A stretch of DNA of 64,000 nt from Catenuloplanes indicus (GCF_030813715.1 NZ_JAUSUZ010000001.1:4216001-4280000), one strand, 5' to 3'. Shown: positions 21,453-31,076, numbered from the stretch's first letter. Program-made: numbers and translations. Notes: generated by a model from the sequence alone, not told the origin.

Positions 21453-23105
21453 TCAGGCCACGTCCCAGACCGGCTCCGGCGTCTCGACGACCTCGCCGTC
21501 ACCCTGGAAGAGCACGAACCGGTCGAACGACCGGGTGAACCAGCGGTCGTGGGTGACGGCCAGGACCGTACCGTCGAAGGCCTTCAAGCCCTCCTCCAGT
21601 GCCTCGGCCGAGGCCAGGTCGAGATTGTCGGTCGGCTCGTCGAGCAGCAACAGCGTGGCGCCGGACAGCTCCAGCAGCAGCACCAGGAACCGTGCCTGCT
21701 GACCGCCGGAGAGCGTGCCGAAGACCTGGTCGCCCTGCGCTGCCAGCTCGTACCGGTTCAGCACCCGCATCGCGCCGTGCCGGTCCAGCCCGAAGCGGTG
21801 CTCGTCGCCGCGCCAGAGGATCTCGACCAGCGTACGGTCGCGCAGCTCGGGCCGGTCGTGCGTCTGCGAGAAGTGACCGGGGCGCACGCGCGCGCCGAGC
21901 CGGGCCACGCCGTCGTGCGGTACCGGCTCCAGGACCACGCCGGAGATCGGTTCGGCGTCCGGCTCAGGGTCGGTGCCGCCGCGCGCGAGCAGGCGCAGGA
22001 AGTGCGACTTCCCGGTGCCGTTCGCGCCGAGCACGGCCACCCGGTCGCCGTACCAGACCTCCAGATCGAACGGGTACGTCAGCCCGTCCATCTCCAGCTG
22101 CTCGCAGACGATCGCCCGCTTGCCGGTGCGCCCACCGCCGAGCCGCATCGCGATCTCCTGGTCCTTCGGCGGCAGCGGCGGTGCCCCGGCCTCCTCAAAC
22201 TTGCGCAGCCGGGTCTGCGCGGCCTGGTAGCGCGACGCCAGCCCGTCGTTGAACGCGGCCTTGTTCTTCAGCGTGAGGACCAGTTCGCGCAGCTTGACGT
22301 GCTCCTCGTCCCAGCGCCGGCGTGCCTCCTCCATCCGCTCGTGCCGGGCGCCGCGCGCGGCGTGCCAGCTGGCGAACCCGCCCGGGTGCGTCCACGCGCC
22401 GCCGCCCTCGACCGCCACCACCCGGTCCGCGGTCTGGGCGAGCAGCTCCCGGTCGTGCGACACGTAGAGCACGGACTTGCCGGACTCGCGCAGCCGCGCC
22501 TCCAGCCAGCGCTTGCCGGGCACGTCCAGGAAGTTGTCCGGCTCGTCCAGCAGCAGCACCTCGTCGGTGCCGCGGAGCAACAGCTCCAGTGCGAACCGCT
22601 TCTGCTGGCCGCCGGAGAGCGTGGCCACCGGCCGGTCGCGGACGCGGTCCCACGGGAGCTTGAGCGCGGCGACGCTGGCGGTGTCGAACGTGACCTCCGC
22701 GTCGTACCCGCCGGCCTCGCCCCAGGCGGCGAGCGCGGACGCGTACCCCATCTGGGTCTTCTCGCTCTCCGCCCGGTGCATCGCGGCCTCGGCCGCGGTC
22801 AGCCGCGCACCGGCGTCGCGCAGCGCGGGCGGGGAGAGCGACAGCGCGAGGCCGCCGAGCGTGGTCTCGTCCGCGATCATGCCGATGAACTGCCGCATCA
22901 CTCCCAGGCCACCGACCCGCGCGATGCTGCCCTGCTGCACGGCCAGATCGCCGGCGATCATGCGCAGCAACGTCGTCTTACCGGCGCCGTTCGGCCCGAC
23001 CAGCGCGATCTTGGCGCCCTCGCCGACGCGGAACGAGACGTCCTCGAACAGCACCCGCCCGTCCGCCAGCGTATGCCCCGCTCCGGCCACGTCCACATAT
23101 CCCAC
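21453..23105 (-). CDS. ABC-F family ATPase (ribosome-associated)
   Basis: A 550-residue soluble protein with two ABC cassettes and no TM segments, the ABC-F layout. First cassette: Walker A GPNGAGKTT, signature LSGGQQKRF, Walker B LLLDEPDNF. Second: GANGTGKS, LSGGQQARF, LLLDEPTDNLD and the switch LAVTHDRWF. The charged interdomain linker (about residues 240-310) is the arm that ABC-F proteins insert into the ribosomal E/P site. Members act as translation factors or antibiotic ribosome-protection proteins; which applies here cannot be told. GTG start at 23105. Confidence 0.92.
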   Translation of the reverse strand: MGYVDVAGAGHTLADGRVLFEDVSFRVGEGAKIALVGPNGAGKTTLLRMIAGDLAVQQGSIARVGGLGVMRQFIGMIADETTLGGLALSLSPPALRDAGARLTAAEAAMHRAESEKTQMGYASALAAWGEAGGYDAEVTFDTASVAALKLPWDRVRDRPVATLSGGQQKRFALELLLRGTDEVLLLDEPDNFLDVPGKRWLEARLRESGKSVLYVSHDRELLAQTADRVVAVEGGGAWTHPGGFASWHAARGARHERMEEARRRWDEEHVKLRELVLTLKNKAAFNDGLASRYQAAQTRLRKFEEAGAPPLPPKDQEIAMRLGGGRTGKRAIVCEQLEMDGLTYPFDLEVWYGDRVAVLGANGTGKSHFLRLLARGGTDPEPDAEPISGVVLEPVPHDGVARLGARVRPGHFSQTHDRPELRDRTLVEILWRGDEHRFGLDRHGAMRVLNRYELAAQGDQVFGTLSGGQQARFLVLLLELSGATLLLLDEPTDNLDLASAEALEEGLKAFDGTVLAVTHDRWFTRSFDRFVLFQGDGEVVETPEPVWDVA

Positions 23106-23154
23106 GGCCGGATGATGGCCGATCCGGTGCCCCGCCGACCAGCCCTTTTCCGCG

Positions 23155-23772
23155 TCAGGGGCGACTGACCCGCAGGACCCGGTACCCCTTCTGGCTGGCG
23201 TGCCGCTCGACGGCCCAACCGCGGTCGGTCAGCCACTGGTGCAGCGAGTCGCCGCCGAGGTGCCGCGCGATGACCAGCCACGCGACGCCGTCCGGCGCGA
23301 GCCGCGGCAGCCAGCGGTCGAGCAGGTCGTGCAGCTCCGCCTTACCGATCCGGATCGGCGGATTGCTCCAGATCTGATCGAAGACCACATCAGCGGGTAC
23401 GTCGTCCGGCGCGTTCACCACGACGCGGCGCGCGGCACCCAGCCGCTCCGCGTTCTCCGCGGTGAGCTCGCGGGCACGCGCGTTGACGTCCACCGCATGG
23501 ACGGTCGCGGCCGGCGCCTCGGTCGCCAGTACGGCCGTGATCGGGCCGAAGCCACACCCGAGATCGAGGAAGGATCCCTTAACTCCCGGTTCGGGGAGGT
23601 TTGCCTTTTTGAGCAGAACGGCCGTACCAGGGTCGAGACGCGCCGCCGAGAAGACGCCACGGGCCGCGACGAGCACGTAGTCCCGTCCCTGAACGGTGAA
23701 CGACACCTCGTGCCGCCCTGCGGGGGCAGCCGGTTCAGCGCTGAAGTAGTGCTCGGCGGTCACGCCCCGCAT
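23155..23772 (-). CDS. RsmC-like class I SAM methyltransferase
   Basis: A 205-residue methyltransferase. SAM-binding motif I is FLDLGCGFGPITAVLA, the acidic motif II is VHAVDVNARA, and the catalytic NPP motif is in IWSNPPIRIGK, the arrangement of the RsmC/RlmG enzymes that methylate guanine N2 in rRNA. It matches the single-domain actinobacterial version, lacking the degenerate N-terminal half of E. coli RsmC. It starts at an ATG preceded by GGAGG. The ABC-F gene follows after 49 nt on the same strand, pairing two possible ribosome-acting proteins. Confidence 0.85.
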   Translation of the reverse strand: MRGVTAEHYFSAEPAAPAGRHEVSFTVQGRDYVLVAARGVFSAARLDPGTAVLLKKANLPEPGVKGSFLDLGCGFGPITAVLATEAPAATVHAVDVNARARELTAENAERLGAARRVVVNAPDDVPADVVFDQIWSNPPIRIGKAELHDLLDRWLPRLAPDGVAWLVIARHLGGDSLHQWLTDRGWAVERHASQKGYRVLRVSRP

Positions 23773-23857
23773 TCTTCCTCCCCGCCCGCACGCCGCAGAA
23801 CCGGGGTTCCAACGCCCGGAACAAGCAAAATGTCTAATCTGTCGACTCGCGCGCTAT

Positions 23858-26800
23858 GTGGATAGAGGCGAACCGGCCAGGATGTCCATTACCCTGTGCG
23901 ACATGGCGTACGGGCAGCACGGCGAAGCGGACGACGGTCGCCCAGCCGCAGAACACGAACCGCGCTCACGCCGCACCGCCACCCCACCCAGCGGCGCCTG
24001 GCCCGCCCTCGAAGTGCCGGGCCCCGACGTCATGCTCTGGGACACCGACCGCACCACCCCGCCCCGCCGCAGCCGCGCCGACTCCACCGCTTCCGGCGGC
24101 CGCCGGCGCGCTCCAGAGCCACCGGCCGGCCACCGCCACACCACACCAGCCACGCCGGACCCGTCCGCCCCGGCCCCCGGCGGCCGCGCCACACCGGCCA
24201 CGGCCAACCCGGCACCCACGGCCCCCGGCCGCTGGGCAGCACCTGACCCGTCGGCGCCCGCGAACCCGGCCGGCGGTGGCCGGGCCGCGGCGGGCATGAC
24301 GGATCCGGCGGCACCCGCCACCGGCCGCCGGGCAGCACCCGGACCGGCGACGCCCGCGAAAACGGCCGGCGGCGGCCGGGCTGCGGCAGGCATGACAACC
24401 CCGGCAGGTCCTGTGGTGCCCGCCCCCGGGCGCCGGGCGGCGGCTGGCGCGCTCAGCAGCCCAGACACCGCAACCGACCTGGCGGGGACCACGAGCCCGG
24501 CAACCGCCGGGCGTCGGGCTGCGCCGGATGCGCCGACCGGGTGGCGTGCCGCGCCTGAGGGCACCGGTCCTGTCGAACCGGGGCGGCCGGGCGCCGTGTT
24601 CGGTGATCCCCACCCCACCGAGGACGATGCGGCGGCGCTGATCCGCCGCACTACCGGGGAACATTCGACCGGACGACGCGCGGCCCCGGGCGAACCTGCT
24701 CCCACCGGTCGCCGGGCGGCCCTGGACGAACCGGTTTCCGCTGGTCGCCGAGCCCGGGTCGACGATCTCGCGATGCCGGGCCACCGCGTCGCCGAGGAGC
24801 CGCCCGACCCGCTGCGCCAGGCCGCGCCGGGCGGCAACCCGGCCGGACGCCGGGCGGCGGCGGAGGGCACGGCGTGGTCCGCGCCTCCGGCCGGACGACG
24901 TGCGGCGCCCGAGCCCGCCGAACACCCCGCGCCGCGCGGCCGTCGCGCGGCGCCGGAGCTGGCGCCGGAGCCGCCGGCCACCGGCGGCTCACCCGCCGCC
25001 GGCGACGGGACGGCTGGGCGGCGCCATGCCGCGACCGACGAACCGGGTGGGCGGCGGCGTGCCGACGGCGAAAGCTCCGGCGGGTTCCGCATCGAGGCCG
25101 GACCGGCGGGAACCCCTGCCGCAGGCGGGCGACGGCGTGCGGTCGAGGGAGCGGAAAGTTCCGGATCCTGGCGGCTTCCCGCCCAGCCGGAGCGAACGGC
25201 CGAGCCGCAGGCGGGTATCGCCTCAGCCGAGGCGACCGGTGGGCGCCGACGAGCAGCCGACGAGCCCTCCGGCGGCGCGGCGGAACGCTCCGGCGGACAT
25301 CGGTTCGACCCGGCCGCGGTCACCCCACCGGAACAGCCGACCGGCCGCCGCACGACACAACCCGGTCCAGCCACCGCCGCCGCACCCGGCCAGCCGACCG
25401 GCCGCCGCGCGACGCTCGATCCGGCCGCCACCGCCGCGCCCGGCCAGCCGGCCGGGCGTCGCGCGAGGCTCGACCCGCCGGCCGCGTCAGGCGCGCGAGA
25501 AGCGCACGAGGCGGGCATGAGTGGCTCTCATGCGCTTCCCGAGGCCGCTGCGGGCCGCCGGGCCGTCCCCGAGCCCGAGAGCGGCCGACGGCCCCCGTCC
25601 CCGGACGACGACCGCGCCATCACCGACACGGGCAGCCTCCGGCGACGCCGGGCCGCCGAGGGCAACGCGGTACCGGACGACGACCGGGCCCTCACCGACA
25701 CCGGCAGCATCCGGCAACGCGGCACCGCAGCGGGCCGCCCGGTACCGGACGACGACCGGGCCCTCACCGACACCGGCAGCCTCCGGCGACGCCGGGCCGC
25801 CGAGGGACACGCCGTCCCGGGCGCCGAACCACAACCGGCCGGGCTGCCGCCCGCATGGTCGGCGCCACCGGGGCGGGCCGGGTCGGCGCAGGCGCCACGC
25901 GACCGGTTCGCGGCCGACAGGGAGCCGCGTGACCGCGACCCGTCCGGCGACGTGACGGCCGGGCGCGGCCGAAGCCCATGGAGCAGCCTGCCCGAGACCG
26001 GCCCCACCGGATCGCCGGGCGACCGGAACGCTCCTGGCGCGGTGCGCCCCCGGGGCGCCTCGACGGCCCCGGGAGCGGAGGTCCGCGGTGCGGCGCCGCA
26101 CGACGACCCCCAGCGTGGCCGGACCGGGATCCCGGTTCAGGTCCCGCACGAGCCCGCCCGCGCCGCCGTGCCCCCGCCACATGCCGACACACCCGCCGCC
26201 GGCCCACGAACGCCGCACACCGACGCTCCGGTGGCACCGCACGACGGCCGCAGAACGCCGCAGGCCAGCGCTCCGGGAGTGCACGCCACCGGACCACGCG
26301 CATCGCACCCCGGCGTCGCCGGTGCCGCGCGGCCGGTGCCTCCGGCCGGTCAGGATCCGGCTCAGGGTTCGGCCCGTCCGCCGCGGGTTCCGGCGGACCG
26401 CCCGCCACCCGGCGCGGGCCCGTCCGGCGGCAATCCCACGCTCTCCGGCTCGGCCAGGGTGCCGGTCCCCGGCACCGTCCCACCTGCCGGCAGCGCGCCC
26501 GCCGCCCCCGTCGCCGGCGGCGTGCCCGTCTCACCCGCACGCGGCGGCGCCTCGGTCCCCGGCCGCGCCCAGCCACCGGGCCAGGCCCAGCCGCCCGGCC
26601 AGGCCCAGCCGCCCGGCCAGGCCCAGCGCCCCGGACAAGTCCAGCCACCCCGCCAAGCCCAGCCACCCGGCCAAGGCGCAGCTCCGGATCAAGGACCCAC
26701 CCCGGCCCAGGGGGCAACCCACGGCCAGATCCAGCCACTCGGCCAAGCGCAACTGCCCGGCCAAGCCCCGCTACCCGGCCGTGCACCCGCCGTCCGGGGT

Positions 26801-27835
26801 CAGGACCACACCGCCGCCGGCCCGCGCCGGAGCGGCCGCTTCGACAAGCCACGGGACCCGGTCCAGCACCCGGAGGCCTCCGGTCCGCACTACCGGCACG
26901 ACACGTCCAAGGCCATCCGGCTGAGTTCCGACAGCTCCGGCATCTACCGACCGGCCCAGGACGCCGGCCAGGACCCCGCGGACTCCGGCGGTCACCGCCT
27001 GGAATCCGCGTCCGACGTCTCCGGGACCTCCCTCGCCACCCGCCCGCCGAGCACGGTCGCCCGGATCACGCCGACGCCGCCCGAGAACGACAAGAAGCCG
27101 GCGGACGACAAGAAACCCGCACCGGAGCCGCGCAAGCCCTGGCAGGTCCTGGTCGGCGCGCTCGCCGTACTGGTGCTGGTGGCCGTGTGCGGTCTGAGTT
27201 CGTTCTTCATCCTGGCGGACGAGCAGAGCGGCCGGGACGCCCGCGCGTCCGGCGGGAACGCGCAGGCGACCGCGGAGGCACGCGACATCAGCTCGCGCGG
27301 CGTCGACGGCGAGCCGCTGAGCACGAACGAGGTCTTCCCCGCCGCCACCATCGCGATCACGCCGCAGGAACCGCCGTACACGGTGCTGAAGACGGAGCAG
27401 CTCGACGACTGCGGCAAGGCCGCGTCCGGCGAGATTCCGCAGCTGCTGAAGGACCTGGGCTGCAACCAGGTGGTCCGCGGCACGATGCGCTCGCCCGACT
27501 CCGGCTACCTGGTCACCGCGGGCGTCTTCAACCTGGAGGACGAGACCGGCGCGAAGTGGGCGCACGAGCAGATCAAGGGCATGGTCGACGGCCAGAGGGG
27601 CCGGTTCGCCGGGATGAACGCGGGCGCCGGCACCGAGGTGGTGGAGGAGTCGTCCGCGCAGGTCGGCTGGAACATCCGCGGTCATTACCTGGCGTACTGC
27701 GTGATCGCCCGCGCGGACGGCGAGAAGATCATTGACGGTGATCCGAAGGCCCGGCAGATCCTCTACGACATGGTCGAGCTGCACCTGCGCAACGGCGTGC
27801 TGGAGAAGCGCGCCACCCAGCCGGCTAAGAACTGA
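23858..27835 (+). CDS. Giant membrane-anchored low-complexity protein with tandem repeats
   Basis: 1,325 residues if read from GTG 23858; in-frame ATGs at 23882 and 23903 are equally possible and none has a good ribosome-binding site. Residues ~20-1090 are Pro/Ala/Gly/Arg-rich with dozens of GRRAAP-like motifs, three exact-length 24-residue repeats and QPPGQA hexapeptides. A charged linker (ENDKKPADDKKPAPEPRK) leads to one TM helix (about 1094-1119), then a ~200-residue folded-looking outer domain with Cys residues (DDCGKA, LGCNQ, YCVIA). Topology should be a cytoplasmic disordered tail, single TM and outside domain. The function is unrecognised. Its end overlaps the end of truA by 11 nt. Confidence 0.82.
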   Translation: MDRGEPARMSITLCDMAYGQHGEADDGRPAAEHEPRSRRTATPPSGAWPALEVPGPDVMLWDTDRTTPPRRSRADSTASGGRRRAPEPPAGHRHTTPATPDPSAPAPGGRATPATANPAPTAPGRWAAPDPSAPANPAGGGRAAAGMTDPAAPATGRRAAPGPATPAKTAGGGRAAAGMTTPAGPVVPAPGRRAAAGALSSPDTATDLAGTTSPATAGRRAAPDAPTGWRAAPEGTGPVEPGRPGAVFGDPHPTEDDAAALIRRTTGEHSTGRRAAPGEPAPTGRRAALDEPVSAGRRARVDDLAMPGHRVAEEPPDPLRQAAPGGNPAGRRAAAEGTAWSAPPAGRRAAPEPAEHPAPRGRRAAPELAPEPPATGGSPAAGDGTAGRRHAATDEPGGRRRADGESSGGFRIEAGPAGTPAAGGRRRAVEGAESSGSWRLPAQPERTAEPQAGIASAEATGGRRRAADEPSGGAAERSGGHRFDPAAVTPPEQPTGRRTTQPGPATAAAPGQPTGRRATLDPAATAAPGQPAGRRARLDPPAASGAREAHEAGMSGSHALPEAAAGRRAVPEPESGRRPPSPDDDRAITDTGSLRRRRAAEGNAVPDDDRALTDTGSIRQRGTAAGRPVPDDDRALTDTGSLRRRRAAEGHAVPGAEPQPAGLPPAWSAPPGRAGSAQAPRDRFAADREPRDRDPSGDVTAGRGRSPWSSLPETGPTGSPGDRNAPGAVRPRGASTAPGAEVRGAAPHDDPQRGRTGIPVQVPHEPARAAVPPPHADTPAAGPRTPHTDAPVAPHDGRRTPQASAPGVHATGPRASHPGVAGAARPVPPAGQDPAQGSARPPRVPADRPPPGAGPSGGNPTLSGSARVPVPGTVPPAGSAPAAPVAGGVPVSPARGGASVPGRAQPPGQAQPPGQAQPPGQAQRPGQVQPPRQAQPPGQGAAPDQGPTPAQGATHGQIQPLGQAQLPGQAPLPGRAPAVRGQDHTAAGPRRSGRFDKPRDPVQHPEASGPHYRHDTSKAIRLSSDSSGIYRPAQDAGQDPADSGGHRLESASDVSGTSLATRPPSTVARITPTPPENDKKPADDKKPAPEPRKPWQVLVGALAVLVLVAVCGLSSFFILADEQSGRDARASGGNAQATAEARDISSRGVDGEPLSTNEVFPAATIAITPQEPPYTVLKTEQLDDCGKAASGEIPQLLKDLGCNQVVRGTMRSPDSGYLVTAGVFNLEDETGAKWAHEQIKGMVDGQRGRFAGMNAGAGTEVVEESSAQVGWNIRGHYLAYCVIARADGEKIIDGDPKARQILYDMVELHLRNGVLEKRATQPAKN
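25601..25816 (+). repeat. Three tandem 72-nt (24-residue) repeats
   Basis: Units at 25601, 25673 and 25745, each exactly 72 nt, encoding PDDDRA(I/L)TDTGS(L/I)R followed by a variable basic and Ala stretch. The TDTGS core is identical in all three, while the flanks have drifted, suggesting selection on the core. Confidence 0.9.
26570..26677 (+). repeat. Six 18-nt repeats encoding QPPGQA hexapeptides
   Basis: Six head-to-tail 18-nt units (consensus QPPGQA, variants QRPGQV, QPPRQA and QPPGQG) within the giant membrane protein. More degenerate PGQ-containing units follow to about 26770. Confidence 0.85.
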
Positions 27836-28640
27836 GCGTACGGATCCGCCGGGTGGCCTCGGCCCGCGCCGCGAACTCGTCCGCGGCCGGGTAGCCGACC
27901 GCGACCAGCGTCAGCCCATGCGCCGGTGCGACCGTTACCTCGCTGGACCGTGCGGTGAGCCGCAGCAGCGAGCCCGGCCACTCCGGCGGCCGGCGCCCGT
28001 CGCCGACGTGCAGCATCGCGCCGACCAGGCTGCGCACCATGGCCTGGCAGAACGCGTCCGCCTGCACGGTCGCGACCAGCACCCCGTCGGCGTCGCGATC
28101 CCACTCCAGCCGGTTGATCGCCCGTACCGTGGTGGCGTTGTCCTTGCGACGGCAGAACGCGGCGAAGTCGTGCTCGCCGACCAGCCCGGCCGCGGCCGCG
28201 TTCAGCAGCGCCGGGTCGAGCCTGCGCGGCCAGGCGAGCGTGTCGTGACGGCGCAGCGGCTCGGCGCCGTGCACCGCGTCCGTGACCCGGTAGTGGTAGC
28301 GCCGGAACGTGGCCGAGAACCGCGCGTCGAACGTGTCCGGCACCTCGGTGGCCGCGTGCACCCGCACGTCGCCGGGGAGCAGCGCCGCGAGCCGCCGCAG
28401 CAGCGTCGGCGCGGTCGTCTCCCACGCGTCGGCCGGCAGCTCGATGTGACACACCTGCCCGGTCGCGTGCACGCCCGCGTCCGTCCGCCCGGCGACGACC
28501 ATGCCGAACGCCGTGTCCGCCCCGAAGAGCCGGCCCAGGGCCTCCAGCAGCACCCCCGCGACGGTACGGCGGGTAGGCTGCACCGCCCAGCCGGAGAAGT
28601 CGGTGCCGTCGTAGGCGACGTCCAGGCGTACCCGTGGCAT
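27825..28640 (-). CDS. truA: tRNA pseudouridine(38-40) synthase TruA
   Basis: A 271-residue enzyme that isomerises uridines 38-40 in the anticodon stem-loop. Hallmarks: LDVAYDGTDFSGWAVQPTRRTV, the catalytic Asp in VVAGRTDAGVHATGQV, RYHYRV, and AFCQAMVRSLVGAMLHVG near the C-terminus. The ATG at 28640 begins MPRVRLDVAYDG, the usual family start. It follows rplQ and its terminator as the last gene of the superlocus. Its stop overlaps the end of the convergent giant ORF. Confidence 0.96.
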   Translation of the reverse strand: MPRVRLDVAYDGTDFSGWAVQPTRRTVAGVLLEALGRLFGADTAFGMVVAGRTDAGVHATGQVCHIELPADAWETTAPTLLRRLAALLPGDVRVHAATEVPDTFDARFSATFRRYHYRVTDAVHGAEPLRRHDTLAWPRRLDPALLNAAAAGLVGEHDFAAFCRRKDNATTVRAINRLEWDRDADGVLVATVQADAFCQAMVRSLVGAMLHVGDGRRPPEWPGSLLRLTARSSEVTVAPAHGLTLVAVGYPAADEFAARAEATRRIRTLSS

Positions 28641-28659
28641 GAAAGCTCCTGATCCACGA

Positions 28660-28695
28660 GCAGGGCCCGGTCCCCAGAAGGAGACCGGGCCCTGC
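28660..28695 (-). terminator. Terminator after rplQ
   Basis: A perfect 13-bp inverted repeat (GCAGGGCCCGGTC and GACCGGGCCCTGC, 10-nt loop) 13 nt past the rplQ stop. It closes the alpha operon and precedes truA, which therefore probably depends on read-through or its own promoter. Confidence 0.85.
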
Positions 28696-28707
28696 CAGAA
28701 AACGGAC

Positions 28708-29286
28708 TTACTTGTCGTCGCCCTCGGCCTGCGTACCGGGACCGTCCGCGTCCTTGTCACCGGAGGCGGAGATCGGCGCGTCGGCGTCCTGGTCGGCGTC
28801 GGTGTCCGCGGCGGCCGGAGCGGAGGTCGTGGCCGGAGCCTCGTCCTCGCGGGCCAGCGCCTCGACCTTGTCCTGCTGGCGAGCGGCCTTCTTGGCGGCC
28901 TTGGACGGGCCGGTGACGGCCGCGACCTCGAGCGCCTCGACCAGCTCGATGATCGCCATCGGAGCGGCGTCACCGCGGCGCGGCCCGGTCTTCACGATCC
29001 GGGTGTAGCCGCCGGGACGGTTCTCGAACCGCGGTGCGATCTTGTCGAACAGCTCGAACACCACGTCCTTGTCGCGGACGACGGTGAGCACCCGCCGGCG
29101 CGAGTGCAGGTCGCCGCGCTTGGCCTTGGTGATCAGCTGCTCGGCCAGCGGACGAACCCGCCGCGCCTTGGCTTCCGTGGTCTTGATCTTCCCGTGCCGG
29201 AACAGCTCGGTGGCCAGGTTGGCCAGGATGAGCTTCTCGTGCGCGGGTCCGCCGCCGAGGCGGGCTCCCTTGGTGGGCGTAGGCAT
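28708..29286 (-). CDS. rplQ: 50S ribosomal protein L17
   Basis: 192 residues. The first ~120 form the L17 core ([72 protein letters not shown]). The last ~70 residues are an Ala/Asp/Glu-rich acidic extension, a known actinobacterial variation. L17 lies by the peptide-exit tunnel. It is the last gene of the infA-rpmJ-rpsM-rpsK-rpsD-rpoA-rplQ unit, 49 nt after rpoA. Confidence 0.98.
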   Translation of the reverse strand: MPTPTKGARLGGGPAHEKLILANLATELFRHGKIKTTEAKARRVRPLAEQLITKAKRGDLHSRRRVLTVVRDKDVVFELFDKIAPRFENRPGGYTRIVKTGPRRGDAAPMAIIELVEALEVAAVTGPSKAAKKAARQQDKVEALAREDEAPATTSAPAAADTDADQDADAPISASGDKDADGPGTQAEGDDK

Positions 29287-29335
29287 TTCGGTGCTCCTGA
29301 ATACGCTTCAGCCGGAGAGAACCCGGCGGGGAAAG

Positions 29336-30358
29336 TTACAGCTGCTCGGTCTCGCGGTAGTCGTCGCTGTCGTAGTCGACCTCGCCGAACGAGTCCACGA
29401 CGTTGGTCGGGTCGAAGGAGGGCGCGGAGTCCTTCAGGCCCAGGCCCATGCCGGCCAGCTTCATCTTGACCTCGTCGATGCTCTTCTGCCCGAAATTCCT
29501 TATATCGAGGAGATCAGCTTCCGTGCGCCCGATGAGCTCGCCCACGGTGTTGATGCCCTCGCGCTTGAGGCAGTTGTAGGACCGGACCGTGAGGTCCAGC
29601 TCCTCGATCGGGAGCGCCAGGTCGGCGGCCAGCTGCGCGTCCTGCGGAGACGGCCCGATGTCGATGCCCTCGGCGGTCTCGTCCAGCTCGCGGCAGAGAC
29701 CGAACAGCTCGACCAGGGTCGAACCGGCGGACGCCAGCGCGGTACGCGGGGAGATGGACGCCTTGGTCTCGACGTCGATGATCAGCCGGTCGAAGTCCGT
29801 GCGCTGCTCGACACGGGTGGCCTCGACGCGGTAGGTCACCTTCATCACCGGCGTGTAGATCGAGTCGACGGGGATCCGCCCGATCTCCGCACCGGCCTGC
29901 TTGTTCTGCGCGGCGGTGACGTAGCCACGACCCCGCTCGACGGTCAGCTCCATGTCGAGCCGGCCCTTACCGTTCAGCGTGGCCAGCTTCAGGTCGGGGT
30001 TGTGCACGGAGACGCCGGCCGGGGGCTGGATGTCCCCCGCGGTGACGTCGCCCGGGCCCGCCTTGCGCAGGTACATGCTGACCGGCTCGTCGTGCTCGGA
30101 GCTGACGCACAGCTCCTTCACGTTCATGACGAGCTCGACCACGTCCTCCTTGACGCCCGGGATCGTGGTGAACTCGTGCAGAACGCCGTCGACCTTGATG
30201 CTGGTGACGGCCGCACCCGGGATCGAGGAGAGCAGGGTACGACGGAGCGAGTTGCCGAGCGTGTAGCCGAAGCCGGGCTCGAGCGGCTCGATGATGAACT
30301 TCGAGCGGGTCTCGCTGATCGGCTCCTCGGAGAGGGCCGGCCGCTGGGTGATAAGCAC
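29336..30358 (-). CDS. rpoA: RNA polymerase alpha subunit
   Basis: 340 residues. The N-terminal dimerisation and assembly domain runs from [31 protein letters not shown] to about residue 235. The C-terminal domain ([47 protein letters not shown]) contacts UP-element DNA and activators. It ends with an acidic tail. It lies between rpsD and rplQ, the standard alpha-operon place; two hairpins precede it in the rpsD-rpoA gap. Confidence 0.98.
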   Translation of the reverse strand: MLITQRPALSEEPISETRSKFIIEPLEPGFGYTLGNSLRRTLLSSIPGAAVTSIKVDGVLHEFTTIPGVKEDVVELVMNVKELCVSSEHDEPVSMYLRKAGPGDVTAGDIQPPAGVSVHNPDLKLATLNGKGRLDMELTVERGRGYVTAAQNKQAGAEIGRIPVDSIYTPVMKVTYRVEATRVEQRTDFDRLIIDVETKASISPRTALASAGSTLVELFGLCRELDETAEGIDIGPSPQDAQLAADLALPIEELDLTVRSYNCLKREGINTVGELIGRTEADLLDIRNFGQKSIDEVKMKLAGMGLGLKDSAPSFDPTNVVDSFGEVDYDSDDYRETEQL

Positions 30359-30378
30359 AGAACTTCTTCTTTCGTTCG

Positions 30379-30440
30379 GGGCAGCCGCTATTTGCTGCCC
30401 AAACTTGACGACCGGCGGCGCCTCCGCGAGGCGCCGCCGG
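30379..30440 (-). terminator. Two intra-operon hairpins between rpsD and rpoA
   Basis: In transcription order: a perfect 13-bp stem with a 3-nt loop (30412-30440), then a 7-bp stem GGGCAGC/GCTGCCC (30379-30400). No U-run follows the first. Placement inside the operon suggests attenuation, pausing or an RNA-processing point that sets rpoA relative to ribosomal-protein output. Confidence 0.7.
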
Positions 30441-30449
30441 ACAACAGCC

Positions 30450-31076
30450 TTACTTGGAGTAAAGCTCGACGATCAGCTGCTCCTGGACCTGCGTGTCGAT
30501 GACCTGCCGGCTCGGGAGCGAGTGGACCAGAACCTTGAACTGGCTCGGGATCGACTCCAGCCACGCCGGAATGGTGCGACCGCCGGCCTGGGCCGACGCG
30601 ACGACGAACGGGGTCATCTCGCGAGACTTCTCGCGGACCTCGACGATGTCGTGCTCCTTGATCCGGTACGACGGGATGTCGACCTTCTTGCCGTTCACCA
30701 GGAAGTGGCCGTGCTTGACCAGCTGCCGCGCCATGTCGCGCGACGAGGCCCAGCCGGACCGGTAGACGACGTTGTCGAGACGGGTCTCCAGGATCTGGAG
30801 CAGGACCTCACCGGTCTTGCCCTTCTTGGAGACGGCCTCGTCGTAGTAACCGCGGAACTGCTTCTCCAGCACGCCGTAGACGCGACGGGCCTTCTGCTTC
30901 TCGCGGTGCTGGAGCAGGTACTCCGACTCCTTGGTCCGGCCGCGGCCGTGCTGGCCGGGCGGGAACGGACGGGACTCGAAGGGGCACTTCGGTCCGTCGC
31001 ACTTGCTGCCCTTGAGGAACAGCTTCATCTTCTCGCGCCGGCAACGGCGGCAGTCGGCACCCGTGTAGCGAGCCAT
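30450..31076 (-). CDS. rpsD: 30S ribosomal protein S4
   Basis: 208 residues with the S4 core and S4 RNA-binding domain ([38 protein letters not shown]). Four Cys near the N-terminus ([24 protein letters not shown]) form a zinc-binding C+ type N-domain. S4 nucleates 30S body assembly and in many bacteria regulates the alpha operon. It lies 16 nt after rpsK. Confidence 0.98.
   Translation of the reverse strand: MARYTGADCRRCRREKMKLFLKGSKCDGPKCPFESRPFPPGQHGRGRTKESEYLLQHREKQKARRVYGVLEKQFRGYYDEAVSKKGKTGEVLLQILETRLDNVVYRSGWASSRDMARQLVKHGHFLVNGKKVDIPSYRIKEHDIVEVREKSREMTPFVVASAQAGGRTIPAWLESIPSQFKVLVHSLPSRQVIDTQVQEQLIVELYSK

Noticed and set aside
23854-25518. 554-residue minus-strand frame opposite the membrane-anchored giant protein
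   Set aside because: Its apparent repeats are the complement of the GRRAAP-type repeats of the plus-strand gene, which also has a clear TM and outer domain at its end.
26570-26770. Possible CRISPR-like array from regular 18-nt repeats
   Set aside because: Units are contiguous with no spacers and are in frame with a protein; no cas genes nearby.
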